Below are positions 16,233-23,294 of a stretch of DNA of 64,000 nt, in pieces. The translations under genes were made by a program, and so were the position numbers. Source of the stretch: CAYGWX01 sp964353855 [NCBI: uncultured bacterium] (GTDB lineage Bacteria; Edwardsbacteria; CAYGWX01); the NCBI GenBank assembly GCA_964353855.1, contig CAYGWX010000006.1, positions 1-64,000 of the forward strand, written 5' to 3'. Each line of letters begins with the position of its first letter. The stretch's first letter is position 1. Below the pieces are notes generated by a model, which searched no databases, was not told where the DNA came from, and saw nothing but the letters and a program-made list of their open reading frames with translations.

Positions 16233-16796
16233 TTGAAGCGACAATTCCTGTTTTTCTCACTGAGTCTTTTGGCCATATCGGCTCAGGCCGATTTCCGGGT
16301 CGGAGTCCAGTGTCTGATCTTCCGCCCGGATGTGGCGATTACGAGCGGGAGCCAAGAGTTCAACCGTTTTGATGGGGCGGGCGTGGAGTTGGGCTGGGTT
16401 TGTCGGCACTGTTTCGACGTCGGGTTTGCAATTCACGGGGCCTATGCCCGTCCCCCCGGCGAGCTCGCGATGTCTTCGGGGTCCGCGGTTCGTAAAACGG
16501 TCGTGCTGGTTACGGAATTATTCCGGCCCGCTTTTCGGTTCGACGCTCGATCCGCGCCCTACCTCGGTGTGGGGTTTGGCCAGGTTGTGACCTTTACGAA
16601 CTATAAATATTCAGCCGAGGCGTCCAATTTGGATCATACCGCGACCTATGGCCGGTTCGTCTGGGTGCCTTTCGCAGGGTACGATTTCCGCCGCTCTCGG
16701 CGTTTCGGGTTAAAGCTGGAGGGGCAATATCAACCCAGGGATGTCGTATACATCCAGGGTTTTACCCTACTCGGCGAGGCTTACCTGGCTTGGTAA
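16233..16796 (+). CDS. Outer-membrane beta-barrel protein, paralogue 3
   Basis: The 187-residue protein is the most divergent of the three: MKRQFLFFSLSLLAISAQA signal peptide, then RVGVQCLIFRPDV, SAPYLGVGFGQ, AGYDFRRSRR and a terminal GEAYLAW. It starts with TTG at 16233, 4 bp after the previous stop; the same TTGAAGCGACAA string opens paralogue 2. A longer upstream frame exists but would overlap paralogue 2 out of frame and hide the signal peptide. Confidence 0.7.
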   Translation: MKRQFLFFSLSLLAISAQADFRVGVQCLIFRPDVAITSGSQEFNRFDGAGVELGWVCRHCFDVGFAIHGAYARPPGELAMSSGSAVRKTVVLVTELFRPAFRFDARSAPYLGVGFGQVVTFTNYKYSAEASNLDHTATYGRFVWVPFAGYDFRRSRRFGLKLEGQYQPRDVVYIQGFTLLGEAYLAW

Positions 16797-16818
16797 GGAG
16801 ATTTAAATAGGGGGCGAC

Positions 16819-17298
16819 ATGGGGAGAAAGTCATCTTTTTCTCAGCAGGACATCACCAGGGAGACGACCATGCTGGCTCATCTTTTCGCCCTCCTGTACT
16901 ATCATTTCGGGGCGACCCTTATCGCGGAATTGGGAGAGAAGCGCGGCCGGCGGCTCATTGAGAAGGCGGTTAAGGATTTCGCCCTCGACCGGGGAAGAAG
17001 GATGAAAAGTCAGGTGTTGAGCCTGGGTAAGAGGCCGAACTTCAAGAACTATCATTTGGTCCGCGACCTGCCGGAGCACACCTTTTGGGATACGCCTGAG
17101 GGCCGGACCCATTGTCCCTTTGCCGATATCTGGGAAAAGAAGGGGTCCTTCGGCCAGGCCCTGGGCCTGCTCTACTGTAACACTAACGACCCCTGGAAGA
17201 TCAAGGGGTATAACCCCCAGGCGAAGCTGTGGCGCTGGGTCAAGAATCGGAACCTGGGGGACGGGATGTGCAAGGGGCAGAAAGCTATTCAAACGTAA
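16819..17298 (+). CDS. ATC-hydrolase-like (L-2-amino-thiazoline-4-carboxylate hydrolase family) protein
   Basis: The 159-residue soluble protein resembles the ATC hydrolase family. An N-terminal helical half contains RGRRLIEKAVKDFALDRGRRM, followed by a Cys-containing half with THCPFADIWEKKG, LGLLYCNTNDPW, GYNPQAKLW and GDGMCKG. Three conserved-looking cysteines (about residues 99, 120, 151) suggest a metal or cysteine-dependent site. In pseudomonads the named enzyme opens a thiazoline ring during cysteine formation, but most family members are uncharacterised. It follows the barrel operon by 22 bp. The family call is from memory of motifs and is moderate. Confidence 0.55.
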   Translation: MGRKSSFSQQDITRETTMLAHLFALLYYHFGATLIAELGEKRGRRLIEKAVKDFALDRGRRMKSQVLSLGKRPNFKNYHLVRDLPEHTFWDTPEGRTHCPFADIWEKKGSFGQALGLLYCNTNDPWKIKGYNPQAKLWRWVKNRNLGDGMCKGQKAIQT

Positions 17299-17359
17299 TA
17301 GCTTGTGCAGGTCACGTCGTTCGAAGTGTAGAAACACATTTCTTTAGAGCGATCCTTTC

Positions 17360-18526
17360 ATGGGATTGAAGCGGCGCATTCTGGTGCTGGGCACATCGAT
17401 GACGGGCGGGGATTGGCCGCCGGCGAGGTGTATCGCCAGGGGATTGAGCCAGCGAGGGCACGAGGTCCTTTGCTTTGCCGACTCGGCGATCAGCGCGACC
17501 AGCGATATCATTGGCATCCCGGTCGTCGCCGCGTCAGCGGGAAGAGACATGGCGGGGTACGCCGAGCGTTACGGCTCCGACCGCGGGACCCATGAAAGCA
17601 TGCTGGACTATCTCAAGCGGAACCCGTTCCTGACGGCCTGGTCGGACGAAGTCCTCCCGGAACTGCGGGAGCTCGCGCAACAGCTTCAGCCGGACCTGAT
17701 CGTGAGCCAGTTGTTCTGCATCGAGCTGGCCTCCCGGCTGTCCAGCCCATTGCGGCGCCCCTGGTGTCTCGTGAACCCGGGGGTCTACTTCGGGCCCGGC
17801 GCGCGAGATGTCGACTTGGACTATGTCGGGCTGGACCAGAGCTATTTCTTTCCCCTCTTCTCGTCTCTGATGCAGACCGCCTCGCTCGTGCTGCACGGGA
17901 CCGACCCGGTCTTTGACCCGCCACCTGCCTCTCTTCCCCCGCACCACCGATATGTCGGGCCCCTGCTCGACGACACCTCGGCGCCGTGTCCGGCCTATCT
18001 TGAACAGGCCGGGCCGCCCTGGGTGCTCGTGACCCTCAGTTCATACCCCCAGCGCGGTGAGACGGCGATTGCGCGATCGGCTCTTGACACCCTGTCCGGG
18101 CACCCGGTCCGCGTCCTCCTCACGATTTCCGAGGGGCACTCCCGTGACGAGCTCGGCCCGATCCCCGGGAATGCCAGGGTGGAATTATTCGTGCCGCATT
18201 CCGAGGTCCTGCGGCGGGCCTGCCTCTCGGTCAGTCATGCCGGTCATGGCATCGTGGCCCGCTCGCTGTACCATGGCGTTCCTATGGTCCTCGTGCCCTG
18301 GGACCGGGACCAACCGGGGGTGGCCTATCGTGCGGCGAAAGTCGGCGCGGCCGAGGTCGTCGCGAGAGAAGATTTCACCGACGAGCGGCTCGCCGAGGCC
18401 GTCGCCAAGGTCCTGTCGGATCAGAGTTATGGTCAGAGCGCGGCAGGTTTTGCGCGACGGCTTCAGTCCCAAAACCCGGTTGGTGCAGCTTGCGATCTAA
18501 TCGAACAATCGTTTGCCGCCGTCTAA
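17360..18526 (+). CDS. Family-1 (MGT-like) glycosyltransferase
   Basis: The 388-residue cytoplasmic GT-B enzyme belongs to the macrolide/calicheamicin-type glycosyltransferase group. The N-terminal Rossmann half starts RRILVLGTSMTGGDWPPARCIARGL. The C-terminal sugar-nucleotide pocket reads SHAGHGIVARSLYHGVPMVLVPWDRDQ (about residues 291-317). Such enzymes glycosylate hydrophobic small molecules and often give xenobiotic or antibiotic resistance; the substrate here is unknown. It is followed at once by a sorting-domain remnant rather than an intact gene, which suggests it arrived by insertion. Confidence 0.8.
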   Translation: MGLKRRILVLGTSMTGGDWPPARCIARGLSQRGHEVLCFADSAISATSDIIGIPVVAASAGRDMAGYAERYGSDRGTHESMLDYLKRNPFLTAWSDEVLPELRELAQQLQPDLIVSQLFCIELASRLSSPLRRPWCLVNPGVYFGPGARDVDLDYVGLDQSYFFPLFSSLMQTASLVLHGTDPVFDPPPASLPPHHRYVGPLLDDTSAPCPAYLEQAGPPWVLVTLSSYPQRGETAIARSALDTLSGHPVRVLLTISEGHSRDELGPIPGNARVELFVPHSEVLRRACLSVSHAGHGIVARSLYHGVPMVLVPWDRDQPGVAYRAAKVGAAEVVAREDFTDERLAEAVAKVLSDQSYGQSAAGFARRLQSQNPVGAACDLIEQSFAAV

Positions 18527-18540
18527 CATCGGCTGCACTC

Positions 18541-18624
18541 GACGGCCAGGCGAGCAGCGGGGTCTACTTCCTAAGGACGGAGGCCGGGGAAGGCAAGCTG
18601 GTGAGGGTAGTGAAGTTGAGGTAA
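18541..18624 (+). pseudogene. Remnant of a type-IX/FlgD-like C-terminal sorting domain
   Basis: Reading in frame from 18541 gives DGQASSGVYFLRTEAGEGKL followed by VRVVKLR and a stop. This is the last strand pair of the FlgD-like sorting domain seen intact in five other genes here (compare SSGVYYYQL and KKLVLMR). No upstream part of such a gene survives: 17 bp earlier the glycosyltransferase stops in a different frame. It is therefore a decapitated gene tail, probably cut by insertion of the glycosyltransferase segment. Confidence 0.7.
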
Positions 18625-18660
18625 CGAACCGTTGCCCGTGGGCCCTGCTTTTGTACATTC

Positions 18661-18725
18661 CAGGCAGCCGAAGCAGCATGAAAGCAGATCCATTAAGGGG
18701 GGGTTCAGAGAATGGTGGGAAGGTC
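18661..18725 (+). repeat. Short dispersed repeat, copy 1
   Basis: The first 24 bp, CAGGCAGCCGAAGCAGCATG plus four bases, match 19118 onward at 21 of 24 positions, with looser purine-rich similarity for another 40 bp. Each copy precedes a small membrane-protein gene. Function is unknown. Confidence 0.5.
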
Positions 18726-18786
18726 ACTAAGCCATACCGTTATGTGTAAGGTGGGCTTGGCTCCAACCGTAAGGAAAGGGGAGATA

Positions 18787-18981
18787 ATGCGCACAGAACC
18801 CAATAGGAAAAAGGTAACTGCGAAGCATCTCGTAATCGCAGTGGTGCTCTTGCTGGGCATTATGGTGCTGGCGTACGGCTACTTCTACGAGAGCAAGATT
18901 GGTCTTTACGTGGGATTACTTGTGACTGCCGCAGGAGTGCTTGTCGGCATATTGCAGATAATATTACGTTGCAACAGATGA
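18787..18981 (+). CDS. Small two-helix membrane protein
   Basis: The product is about 64 residues: a short charged N-terminus (MRTEPNRKKVTAKH) and two hydrophobic segments (about 15-32 and 37-58), ending RCNR. ATG 18787 is selected because AAGGGGAG lies just upstream; a longer frame from 18712 lacks such a site. It has no recognisable family. It lies in a patchwork region between two copies of a short repeat, and resembles the minimal membrane ORFs common in gene cassettes. Confidence 0.55.
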   Translation: MRTEPNRKKVTAKHLVIAVVLLLGIMVLAYGYFYESKIGLYVGLLVTAAGVLVGILQIILRCNR

Positions 18982-19207
18982 GCACCGAAGTGGCAGGCTA
19001 ATGGGGCAATCGTGACCGCAAAATACGTCAGCGCGCAGTCGGCCACCTTGACCCGACCCCCTGAAACGGCCTAAATAGAATGTTATAATTTAGGCCCAGA
19101 TCCTCGTTGGAACCCATCAGGTAGCCGAAGCAGGATGGAAGGAGCATTCAATGTGGGCAAAGGATGGGGGCAGGTCAATGTTAGGCGCCTCTTGAGGTAG
19201 GGAACGG
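18982..19207. other. Gene-free stretch with a perfect inverted repeat
   Basis: GGCCTAAAT and ATTTAGGCC (9 bp each, 11-nt gap; about 19069..19097) form a hairpin, with TATAAT at 19084..19089 inside its loop. The second copy of the short repeat starts at 19118, and the left cassette-like boundary GTTAGGCGCCT lies at 19180..19190. Confidence 0.5.
19118..19180 (+). repeat. Short dispersed repeat, copy 2
   Basis: CAGGTAGCCGAAGCAGGATG plus four bases matches copy 1 at 18661 (21 of 24). It ends at the GTTAGGC boundary in front of the CPBP protease gene. Confidence 0.5.
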
Positions 19208-19931
19208 ATGGTATCTCATCGGTCATTCAGGCCGGTACTCGCACTGGTTCTCGCGGCGTCCGTGGCACTGGCAGCAATGTATGCGACGAGGCTCGTCGGT
19301 GTCTCTCGGGCGGGTTTTCTTCCGACATCGTTCGTGACGCATACGGTGATGTTAGTTCTCTCCGTCGCGGCGATGTGGCTGCTCTCGAAGGGCCGGCTTG
19401 ATCTCTATGGCATAACCAGGGGTACATACAAGTTTAGCCCGCGTATCCTTATGTGGGTCCTCCCGACGGCGGTGCTCTCCATTGTGTCAGCGGTCGCGTC
19501 ATCGGGGGGCCACGGTACGGGCGGTCCCTTTGAACTCACCAAGCTTCAAATTGTCGTCTTCGTCTGGATCTATGCGAGCATCTGCGAGGAAACGCTGACT
19601 CGGGGGCTTTTACAAACGCTGTTGAAAGGGGATGCCCGGGTCGGGGCTGCGGCCACCCGTAGGCTGAGCATGCCGGTCATCGTGAGTGCGCTCTTCTTCG
19701 GTGCCATGCACCTTGTGCTCGTCAAGTCCATGGGTCCCTCGGCGGTCCCGGTGATCCTGCTGGCGGTGTTTCTGGGGCTGGTCGCCGCGCGATACCGTGA
19801 GAGGACAGGGAGTCTCCTTCCAGCTATCATCGTCCACGCTCTGTTCAATATCGGAGGCACGCTGCCATTATGGGTGATTCAGTGGCTGCGCGGTTAGACC
19901 GCTCGGGGTCCGATGGAGCGAGGCGCCTAAC
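19180..19931 (+). mobile_element. Cassette-like segment bounded by 11-bp inverted repeats
   Basis: GTTAGGCGCCT (19180..19190) and AGGCGCCTAAC (19921..19931) are perfect inverted repeats enclosing only the CPBP gene. GTTAGGC and GCCTAAC fit the integron core-site patterns GTTRRRY and RYYYAAC in the expected order around a cassette gene. A complete attC fold was not found downstream, and no integrase is in the window, so an integron origin is only a hypothesis. Confidence 0.35.
19208..19897 (+). CDS. CPBP-family intramembrane metalloprotease
   Basis: The 229-residue polytopic membrane protein carries the three motifs of the CPBP/Rce1-like family: CEETLTRGL with Glu127-Glu128, FGAMHLV with His168, and HALFN with His210. 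These residues form the intramembrane active site. Bacterial members have been linked to bacteriocin self-immunity, prenyl-protein processing homologues and stress control, but substrates are mostly unknown. It sits alone between 11-bp inverted repeats inside a broken paralogue, which suggests transfer. The family call is confident; the role is open. Confidence 0.85.
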   Translation: MVSHRSFRPVLALVLAASVALAAMYATRLVGVSRAGFLPTSFVTHTVMLVLSVAAMWLLSKGRLDLYGITRGTYKFSPRILMWVLPTAVLSIVSAVASSGGHGTGGPFELTKLQIVVFVWIYASICEETLTRGLLQTLLKGDARVGAAATRRLSMPVIVSALFFGAMHLVLVKSMGPSAVPVILLAVFLGLVAARYRERTGSLLPAIIVHALFNIGGTLPLWVIQWLRG

Positions 19932-20020
19932 AACTCCGAAGCCGCATCCGGGAAGATGGATGAGGAGACGATCTTCACCACCTTACAGGGGGGGACTTAT
20001 TGGAATATTTAGAAGAAAGC
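19932..20020 (+). pseudogene. Broken N-terminal copy of the phage-like gene
   Basis: In frame this reads NSEAASGKMDEETIFTTLQG then GTYWNI and a stop. The intact gene just downstream reads SEAASGKMDEQSIFSTRFGKTY at the same place, so this is a truncated paralogue that has lost its first residues at the cassette boundary and drifts out of similarity after about 25 codons. Confidence 0.7.
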
Positions 20021-20058
20021 GATGAAGAATACAGCCCACATTCAACCATGAACTCGCG

Positions 20059-20745
20059 ATGTCTAAATTAAGAAAGCCCCTTCTCTCCGAGGCCGCGTCC
20101 GGGAAGATGGATGAGCAGTCGATTTTCTCCACGCGGTTTGGGAAGACCTATCGCAAGCGCTATGCTGTGCCGAAGCAGCCGAACTCGAAGGCGCAGATGG
20201 CGATGCGCAAGACCTTTACCGGGGCGATGCGGCTCTGGCAGCACACGCTTTCCGAGGAGGACCGCGAGGCCTGGAGGGCCTTTGCTCAGACACAGCGCCG
20301 GGTGGACCGGGTGTCTCTGAGCTTGAACCATCCTCCGGCCCACTCCATCTTCCTGCGCTTTGCCGTGAATGCCCTGCGCGCGGGGTTCGATCCGCCCAAA
20401 AGGCCGCCCACGGCCCCCTCTCCCCAGCCAATTGCCGTGGGCATCGTCCAGAAAGGCAAAGGGTTAGCCCTCAACTGGGACCCCGGGGAATATGCCGAGG
20501 CTCCAAAGAAGCCCGGAGCCAAACCCTCCTCTCCTCCCCCTGTCCTTGAGGTTTGCCTGGCCGTGACCTCGGCCTGGGTCCGGCCTTATCCGAGCCTGTT
20601 CCGTACCCTCGGGTTCATCCCTCTGGCCAGGGGGGAGTGCACCTACACCCCGGCCCTGCCCGGAAAGCGCTATACCTTCGACTGCTGCGTCATCACTCCC
20701 GACGGCCAGCAGAGCCGCCCCGCCCGCATTTTCCTCCCCCTGTAG
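20059..20745 (+). CDS. Phage-like protein of unknown function
   Basis: The 228-residue protein has an N-terminal pattern seen in an uncharacterised phage/prophage-associated group: a short G-K motif, FGKTYRKRYAVPKQPNSKAQ, then a helical stretch ending LWQHTLSEEDREAWRAFAQ (the x-L-T/S-x-x-x-R-x-AW motif). The C-terminal half has a proline-rich hinge (about 115-165) and a beta-rich part ending RPARIFLPL, possibly fibronectin-like. The start at ATG 20059 is fixed by homology to the broken copy upstream. No other phage genes are nearby. The family call is by pattern memory. Confidence 0.5.
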   Translation: MSKLRKPLLSEAASGKMDEQSIFSTRFGKTYRKRYAVPKQPNSKAQMAMRKTFTGAMRLWQHTLSEEDREAWRAFAQTQRRVDRVSLSLNHPPAHSIFLRFAVNALRAGFDPPKRPPTAPSPQPIAVGIVQKGKGLALNWDPGEYAEAPKKPGAKPSSPPPVLEVCLAVTSAWVRPYPSLFRTLGFIPLARGECTYTPALPGKRYTFDCCVITPDGQQSRPARIFLPL

Positions 20746-20803
20746 TCCCAAACTGCTCCCCAGGTGCTCCACTGGTGGGCCTTTAAGGCTCGTGCAAAGC
20801 TAT

Positions 20804-20847
20804 TTGGTGCCTCATTGGTGCCTATTTGGTGCCTGCTTGGTGCATAG
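20804..20847. repeat. 11-bp tandem repeat, four units
   Basis: TTGGTGC recurs at 20804, 20815, 20826 and 20837, exactly 11 bp apart, with varying four-base spacers. The remaining sequence from 20746 to 20960 holds no gene. Confidence 0.8.
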
Positions 20848-20960
20848 TTGATGGCATCCTACAAACGCTCCTACCTTCCCCCCTTCGGGGGAGGGTAGAA
20901 AAAAAAGGGTCAGGTACGGGGGGTCTTCAAGCCCCAGGGGCCTTAAAGGGGCTGGGAAGG

Positions 20961-20993
20961 GGCAATAAAGAAGGGCGCACGGGGTGCGCCCTT
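20961..20993 (-). terminator. Intrinsic terminator after tonB
   Basis: The minus strand shows a perfect 10-bp stem AAGGGCGCAC/GTGCGCCCTT with a 3-nt loop followed by CTTTATTG, about 30 bp after the tonB stop. Confidence 0.75.
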
Positions 20994-21021
20994 GACTATT
21001 GAGCCAACGCCTGCTCGACCT

Positions 21022-21747
21022 TCAGCCCTCCAGCCGGAAGTCCACCGGGATGGACACCCAGACCCTCACGGTCCGCTCCCCCTGCATGGCCGGGGAGAAG
21101 CGGAACTTCCTGGCCCCATCCTGGGCCGCCTGGTCCAGGAGCTCGTACCCCGAGGACTTGGCCAGCCGGGTCTGCATCACCGAGCCGTCGCGGTCCAGGA
21201 GGACCTGGACGAAGGCCCGCCCCTCCTGATGCAGCTGCCGGGCCATCGCCGGATATTCCGGCAGGGGGTGCTCGATCAGGGCCGGCTCCACGGTCAGGAC
21301 CAGATGGTTGCCGGGGTCCGGGATATCGTTATCCGGCAGCTTGGGCGGCATGTACACCGTCGTGGAGTCCAACGGTTTGACGATCCCGTTCATCCAGACC
21401 GTGGCGGAGTCGTTCCGGCGGTAGGTGATGTCGCCCGGGATATCCCTCGGCTCGATCCCGCCGAAGACGTGGTCCGGGGGCGGCGGGGCCACGATCCCGT
21501 GGTCCACGATGACCGGCGGAGGCGGGAGCAACGGGACGTTCGGATCGATTACGATGGGTTGGATGTGGTAGTGAACCACCTTCGGCTGGGGGGTCAGGGC
21601 TTTGACCATCCGCAACCCGCCCCAGAGGGCGAGGGTGAGCCCCACGGCCAGCCAGAGCGCCGCCTTCAGGTCATGGAGGTAGGCCTGGTTTTCGTGGGAG
21701 AGCCCGGCCAACAGGCTCACGTCGCTGCGGCACGCTTGGGGTTTCAT
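21022..21747 (-). CDS. tonB: TonB-family energy transducer
   Basis: The 241-residue protein has one N-terminal membrane helix (about residues 28-45), a Pro-rich periplasmic stretch (LPPPPVIVDHG, APPPPDH), and a C-terminal TonB domain (about 155-241): HPLPEYPAMARQLHQEG, VQVLLDRDGSV, SSGYELLDQAA, RKFRFSPAMQGERTVRVWV. It would pass proton-motive energy from ExbBD to TonB-dependent receptors such as the one at the end of the window. No exbBD is nearby. It follows the TPR gene but is separated by a strong hairpin, so it probably has its own transcript. Confidence 0.9.
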   Translation of the reverse strand: MKPQACRSDVSLLAGLSHENQAYLHDLKAALWLAVGLTLALWGGLRMVKALTPQPKVVHYHIQPIVIDPNVPLLPPPPVIVDHGIVAPPPPDHVFGGIEPRDIPGDITYRRNDSATVWMNGIVKPLDSTTVYMPPKLPDNDIPDPGNHLVLTVEPALIEHPLPEYPAMARQLHQEGRAFVQVLLDRDGSVMQTRLAKSSGYELLDQAAQDGARKFRFSPAMQGERTVRVWVSIPVDFRLEG

Positions 21748-21944
21748 GGCTCTTCACGCTCCTTTCGGGTCTTCTTTATTAGGGTTTCGGACTGCTTCGT
21801 TCCTTCCCGGCTCTACTGGTATTACCCGGCAAGGGCCCGTCTTATTCCCTGGCCAAGCCCCAGGGACCCTCCCTCCCCAAAGCCTTTCCATAGGATTAGA
21901 GCAGCATAACCTGTGCCAGATTAAAAGGACAAGGCGGGGAGGGC

Positions 21945-21986
21945 TGGAAAAGGGCAAGGGGTGTATCGTCCTGATACACCCCTTGC
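21945..21986 (-). terminator. Terminator of the V-ATPase operon
   Basis: A perfect 14-bp stem (21954..21967 with 21973..21986, 5-nt loop) lies 33 bp after the TPR stop and is followed on the minus strand by CCCTTTTCC. It separates the ATPase/TPR transcript from tonB. Confidence 0.75.
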
Positions 21987-22018
21987 AGAATCTGGACAGC
22001 CCGGAGGGTAAAGGAGGA

Positions 22019-22636
22019 TTACGGCTGTTTCAGCCTCGCCAGCACCGAGTCCACCCGGGCCTTCTCCGGGGCCTTGGGGGAGAGCCGGAGGAACTTCTCC
22101 AGTTCCCTCACGGCATCGGCCCTGTAGTTCTCCCCGGCCAGGGCCATCCCGAGATGGTAATGCCCCATGGCGGAGCTGGAATCCAGGAACACGGCCCGGC
22201 GGTACTCCGTGATGGCCTCAGGCCTCCGGGCCGCGCCCTCCAGGGCCGCGCCCAGCCCGAGGTGGGAGGTCGGGTTCTCCCTTCCCAGCCGGATCGCCTC
22301 GCGGTAGGAGATGATGGCCTCCTCGTAGCGCCCCTGTCTGGACAGGGAGGTCGCCAGAAGCATGTGGGCGTTCTCGGAGGTGGTGTCCTTGTGGATCGCG
22401 TCCCGGGCCAGGCTGTCCGCCAGGCTCCAGTTCCCAGAGGCCAGGGCCCGGGCCCCGCTCTCGATCTCGTCGCGCACCGAAAGCTTGCCCTTGCCCTGCA
22501 GGAGGCCGAAGCCCACCATCGCCAGCACCGCGGCCAGGATGACCCCGGTCCAGAGGATAGACCTCCACTTGGTCTTTCCGGTCAGCTTGAACGGCTTGGC
22601 CTTTTGGGTATGGAGCTTGAAAGCGCGCTTGCTCAT
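22019..22636 (-). CDS. Membrane-anchored TPR protein
   Basis: The 205-residue protein has a basic N-terminus, one membrane helix (about 27-47), and then four tetratricopeptide repeats (about 58-195), for example NAHMLLATSLSRQGRYEEAI and MGHYHLGMALAGENYRADAV. The repeats probably face the periplasm and bind a partner. It begins 10 bp after V-ATPase subunit D, as the last gene of that transcript, but no link to the ATPase is known. Function is not assigned. Confidence 0.75.
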   Translation of the reverse strand: MSKRAFKLHTQKAKPFKLTGKTKWRSILWTGVILAAVLAMVGFGLLQGKGKLSVRDEIESGARALASGNWSLADSLARDAIHKDTTSENAHMLLATSLSRQGRYEEAIISYREAIRLGRENPTSHLGLGAALEGAARRPEAITEYRRAVFLDSSSAMGHYHLGMALAGENYRADAVRELEKFLRLSPKAPEKARVDSVLARLKQP

Positions 22637-22646
22637 GGCGGGCGGC

Positions 22647-23288
22647 TTATCTCTTCGCGGCCAGTTTCTTCTTGATGCGCTTGAGCCGGAAGATGTCCTC
22701 GCGCTCGCGCTGCTCGATCGTCCCGCGGATGAAGCGGATCTGGCCCAGGGTGCGCGGGATGACCACCTGCTCCAGAGCGTTCACCCGGCGGGTGGCCTTC
22801 TTGATCTCGGCTCCCACCCGGCGGAGCCGGGCCTCTATCCCGGCGATCTCCACCAGGAGGGAGAGGATCCGCTCGAACTCCCTCGCCGCCACCTCCACCC
22901 GGAGGCTCCCCCCGGTCGGGGAGTAGCCCCGCTCCAGGGGGCCGCGAACGAAGTTCATCTCCTTGATCTCCGGGATCTTCACCCCCCACACACTGCGGGT
23001 CCTGATGTCCAGGGCGATCTCGCGCCGGCCGGCCAGGGCCCGGGACTCCACGGCCTCCTTCCCCTCGTAGGCCTTAGTCAGGATCAGGAAACGGTAAGCC
23101 TGGCCGCAGGAAGCGGCCAGATTCTCCCGGGCCTCCAGGGTCCTCTTCACGTAGGCGAAGAACTCGGCGACCAGGGCGTCGCGCTTGCGCTTCAGGAGGT
23201 CCACCCCCTGCAGGGCCAGGCCGGCCTGGGCCCTCAGGGCCAGCATGTTCATGCGGGTGGGGCTGACGTTCTCCAGATCGGGAGGCAT
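22647..23288 (-). CDS. atpD: V/A-type ATPase subunit D
   Basis: The 213-residue subunit D forms the central rotor shaft, a long antiparallel coiled coil. The N-terminal NVSPTRMNMLALRAQAGLAL and the C-terminal ALEQVVIPRTLGQIRFIRG match the family. Length is typical. It begins 6 bp after subunit B in the standard A-B-D order. Confidence 0.92.
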   Translation of the reverse strand: MPPDLENVSPTRMNMLALRAQAGLALQGVDLLKRKRDALVAEFFAYVKRTLEARENLAASCGQAYRFLILTKAYEGKEAVESRALAGRREIALDIRTRSVWGVKIPEIKEMNFVRGPLERGYSPTGGSLRVEVAAREFERILSLLVEIAGIEARLRRVGAEIKKATRRVNALEQVVIPRTLGQIRFIRGTIEQREREDIFRLKRIKKKLAAKR

Positions 23289-23294
23289 CGGATA

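Noticed and set aside
18521-19931. A complete integron
   Set aside because: Only core-like heptamers are seen; no integrase gene, attI or full attC fold could be identified in the window.
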